From the NCBI GenBank assembly GCA_030592655.1, contig JAUVIQ010000153.1:1-7663 (forward strand): a stretch of DNA of 7,663 nucleotides, written 5' to 3'. Of the stretch, positions 7,182-7,663 are shown piece by piece. Under the pieces are notes generated by a model. That model ran no database searches. It saw only the letters and a list, made by a program, of their open reading frames with translations, and had not been told where the DNA came from. The translations under genes were made by a program, and so were the position numbers. Source of the DNA: Planctomycetales bacterium (GTDB lineage: Bacteria > Planctomycetota > Phycisphaerae > SM23-33). The stretch's first letter is position 1, and each line of letters starts with the position of its first letter.

Positions 7182-7248
7182 CCTTTTTCAAGGGAACGGC
7201 CTTTTGGCCTGACTTTTCGAATTCACGCAGGGCATTGCTGCCTTCAGC
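7159..7248 (-). pseudogene. C-terminal remnant of an unidentified gene, antitoxin-like tail
   Basis: Thirty codons on the minus strand read as a plausible protein end, with a charged amphipathic stretch finishing in AVPLKKVKKELGN and a TAA stop at 7161-7159. This style of ending (charged helix, then a VPLxxVKKELG-type finish) is seen in small RelB/Phd-type antitoxins, but the piece is too short to assign. The frame is closed by a TAG at 7296-7294 and has no ATG. A TTG at 7284 would give a 41-residue protein. It begins where the M14-like gene stops and overlaps the last 23 bases of the nucleotidyltransferase gene on the other strand. It is most simply a gene truncated by rearrangement. A frame-shifted extension of the peptidase gene is the alternative. 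Confidence 0.35.
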
Positions 7249-7663
7249 ATTCCTGTTGCAGAAAACGTCGGATGGCTCCGGCAAGGTCGTGGCCTAGTGC
7301 GTGGGCGGTTTCGGCTGTTACGGCCCTGCCGGTGGCGGAGGCGTAGGGGATCTCGATACTCGAAGCAAACCGCACGCCGGGAAGTCCCTCCGCCCAACGG
7401 GCGAAACTCTTGCCCTTGCTGAAACTCTCGTCCTTATTCCACCCCTGGCCGAAGGGACGATTGTTCTCGGCTTTGAAGACGAGCGGGCCCCTCGACCCGG
7501 CTCCCCTCGACTTCGCTCGGGGCAGGCGGGACAGGCCTGTCTGGACGGCTTCGAGAATCTCCGAGAACCGCTCGACGCGACGCCAGTTCTCCTGGTTCGC
7601 CGTCCCGACGAACTGGATATCCTCGTGTCCCTCGCTGCGAAGACCCGGGCAGTGCATGTCCAG
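7244..7663 (-). CDS. M14-like zinc carboxypeptidase family protein, C-terminal part
   Basis: This is the last 139 residues of a gene that enters from the right edge. LDMHCPGLR at the start contains a His that matches the third zinc ligand of M14 metallopeptidases. SSIEIPYA at 101-108 holds Glu104, which fits the catalytic glutamate that closes the M14 domain. Between them lie WRRVERFSEILEAV (27-40) and NNRPFGQGWN (67-76), then a short C-terminal helix. Such proteins hydrolyse peptides or amidated cell-wall fragments; the substrate here is unknown. Residues 44-59 (LSRLPRAKSRGAGSRG) are a basic low-complexity block encoded by a palindromic repeat and appear to be an in-frame insertion. Removing them gives a smooth TG-PLVFK joint. 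The stop TGA is at 7246-7244. The family call is from recalled motifs and is moderately sure. Confidence 0.6.
   Translation of the reverse strand: MDMHCPGLRSEGHEDIQFVGTANQENWRRVERFSEILEAVQTGLSRLPRAKSRGAGSRGPLVFKAENNRPFGQGWNKDESFSKGKSFARWAEGLPGVRFASSIEIPYASATGRAVTAETAHALGHDLAGAIRRFLQQEC
7487..7534. repeat. 48-base palindrome-containing repeat inserted in frame in the M14-like gene
   Basis: The core CTCGACTTCGCTCGG, flanked by CCCC (7503-7506) and GGGG (7519-7522), belongs to a widely dispersed bacterial intergenic palindrome whose other strand reads GAGCGAAGTCGAGG. CCCCTCGAC occurs twice, 15 bases apart (7488-7496 and 7503-7511). The block is bounded by GGCC at 7486-7489 and 7534-7537, exactly 48 bases apart, compatible with a 4-base target duplication and 16 added codons. 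The right junction sits in a perfect 12-base palindrome, GACAGGCCTGTC (7530-7541). GGCC is common in GC-rich DNA, so the duplication is only suggestive. Confidence 0.5.

Noticed and set aside
7196..7220. GGCC-TTTT-GGCC followed by a short T-run after the nucleotidyltransferase, as a terminator
   Set aside because: The stem is only 4 bases and the sequence is also part of the coding-like remnant on the other strand; too weak to annotate.
7188..7397. A 69-codon minus-strand frame overlapping the end of the M14-like gene
   Set aside because: Its Arg/Pro-rich translation looks like out-of-frame reading of the peptidase gene. The frame giving SIEIPYA is the coding one.

Overview
The window looks like chromosomal DNA of a moderately GC-rich bacterium. 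The best guess is a member of the Planctomycetota, perhaps Phycisphaerae. This rests on the combination of a decaprenyl-phosphate-phosphoribosyltransferase-like UbiA protein, a DUF2723-type (GT117-like) membrane glycosyltransferase and an M14-type metallopeptidase. It is inference from family distribution, not a proven assignment.

Left part (1-2008): a divergent pair. On the minus strand is the N-terminal third of a UbiA-family polyprenyl-phosphate phosphoribosyltransferase. On the plus strand is a 541-residue polytopic GT-C-like protein. Together they suggest polyprenyl-linked pentose or sugar donors and their use on the outer side of the membrane.

Centre (2009-4718): topA, a complete DNA topoisomerase I with three C-terminal tetracysteine fingers, a lysine-rich N-terminal tail and a recognisable promoter and ribosome binding site. 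This is core chromosome.

Right centre (4719-7181): a two-gene cassette of visibly lower GC and different codon choice. The first gene is an HD-type dGTPase/dNTP triphosphohydrolase. The second, overlapping its 3' end by 8 bases, is a pol-beta-fold nucleotidyltransferase of the CCA/poly(A)-polymerase head type. Both keep their catalytic residues. A short leader before the dGTPase contains mutually exclusive inverted repeats. Because single dGTPases are known anti-phage enzymes that deplete dNTPs, this translationally coupled pair is the best candidate here for an undescribed defence or regulatory system.

Right edge (7159-7663): the minus strand carries the C-terminal part of an M14-like zinc peptidase. 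It contains what looks like a 48-base in-frame palindromic repeat insertion. Behind it is a short coding-like tail, probably the remnant of a lost gene, whose stop codon lies inside the 3' end of the nucleotidyltransferase. This suggests that the cassette was inserted between topA and this remnant. No tRNA, rRNA, CRISPR array or intact transposase was seen.
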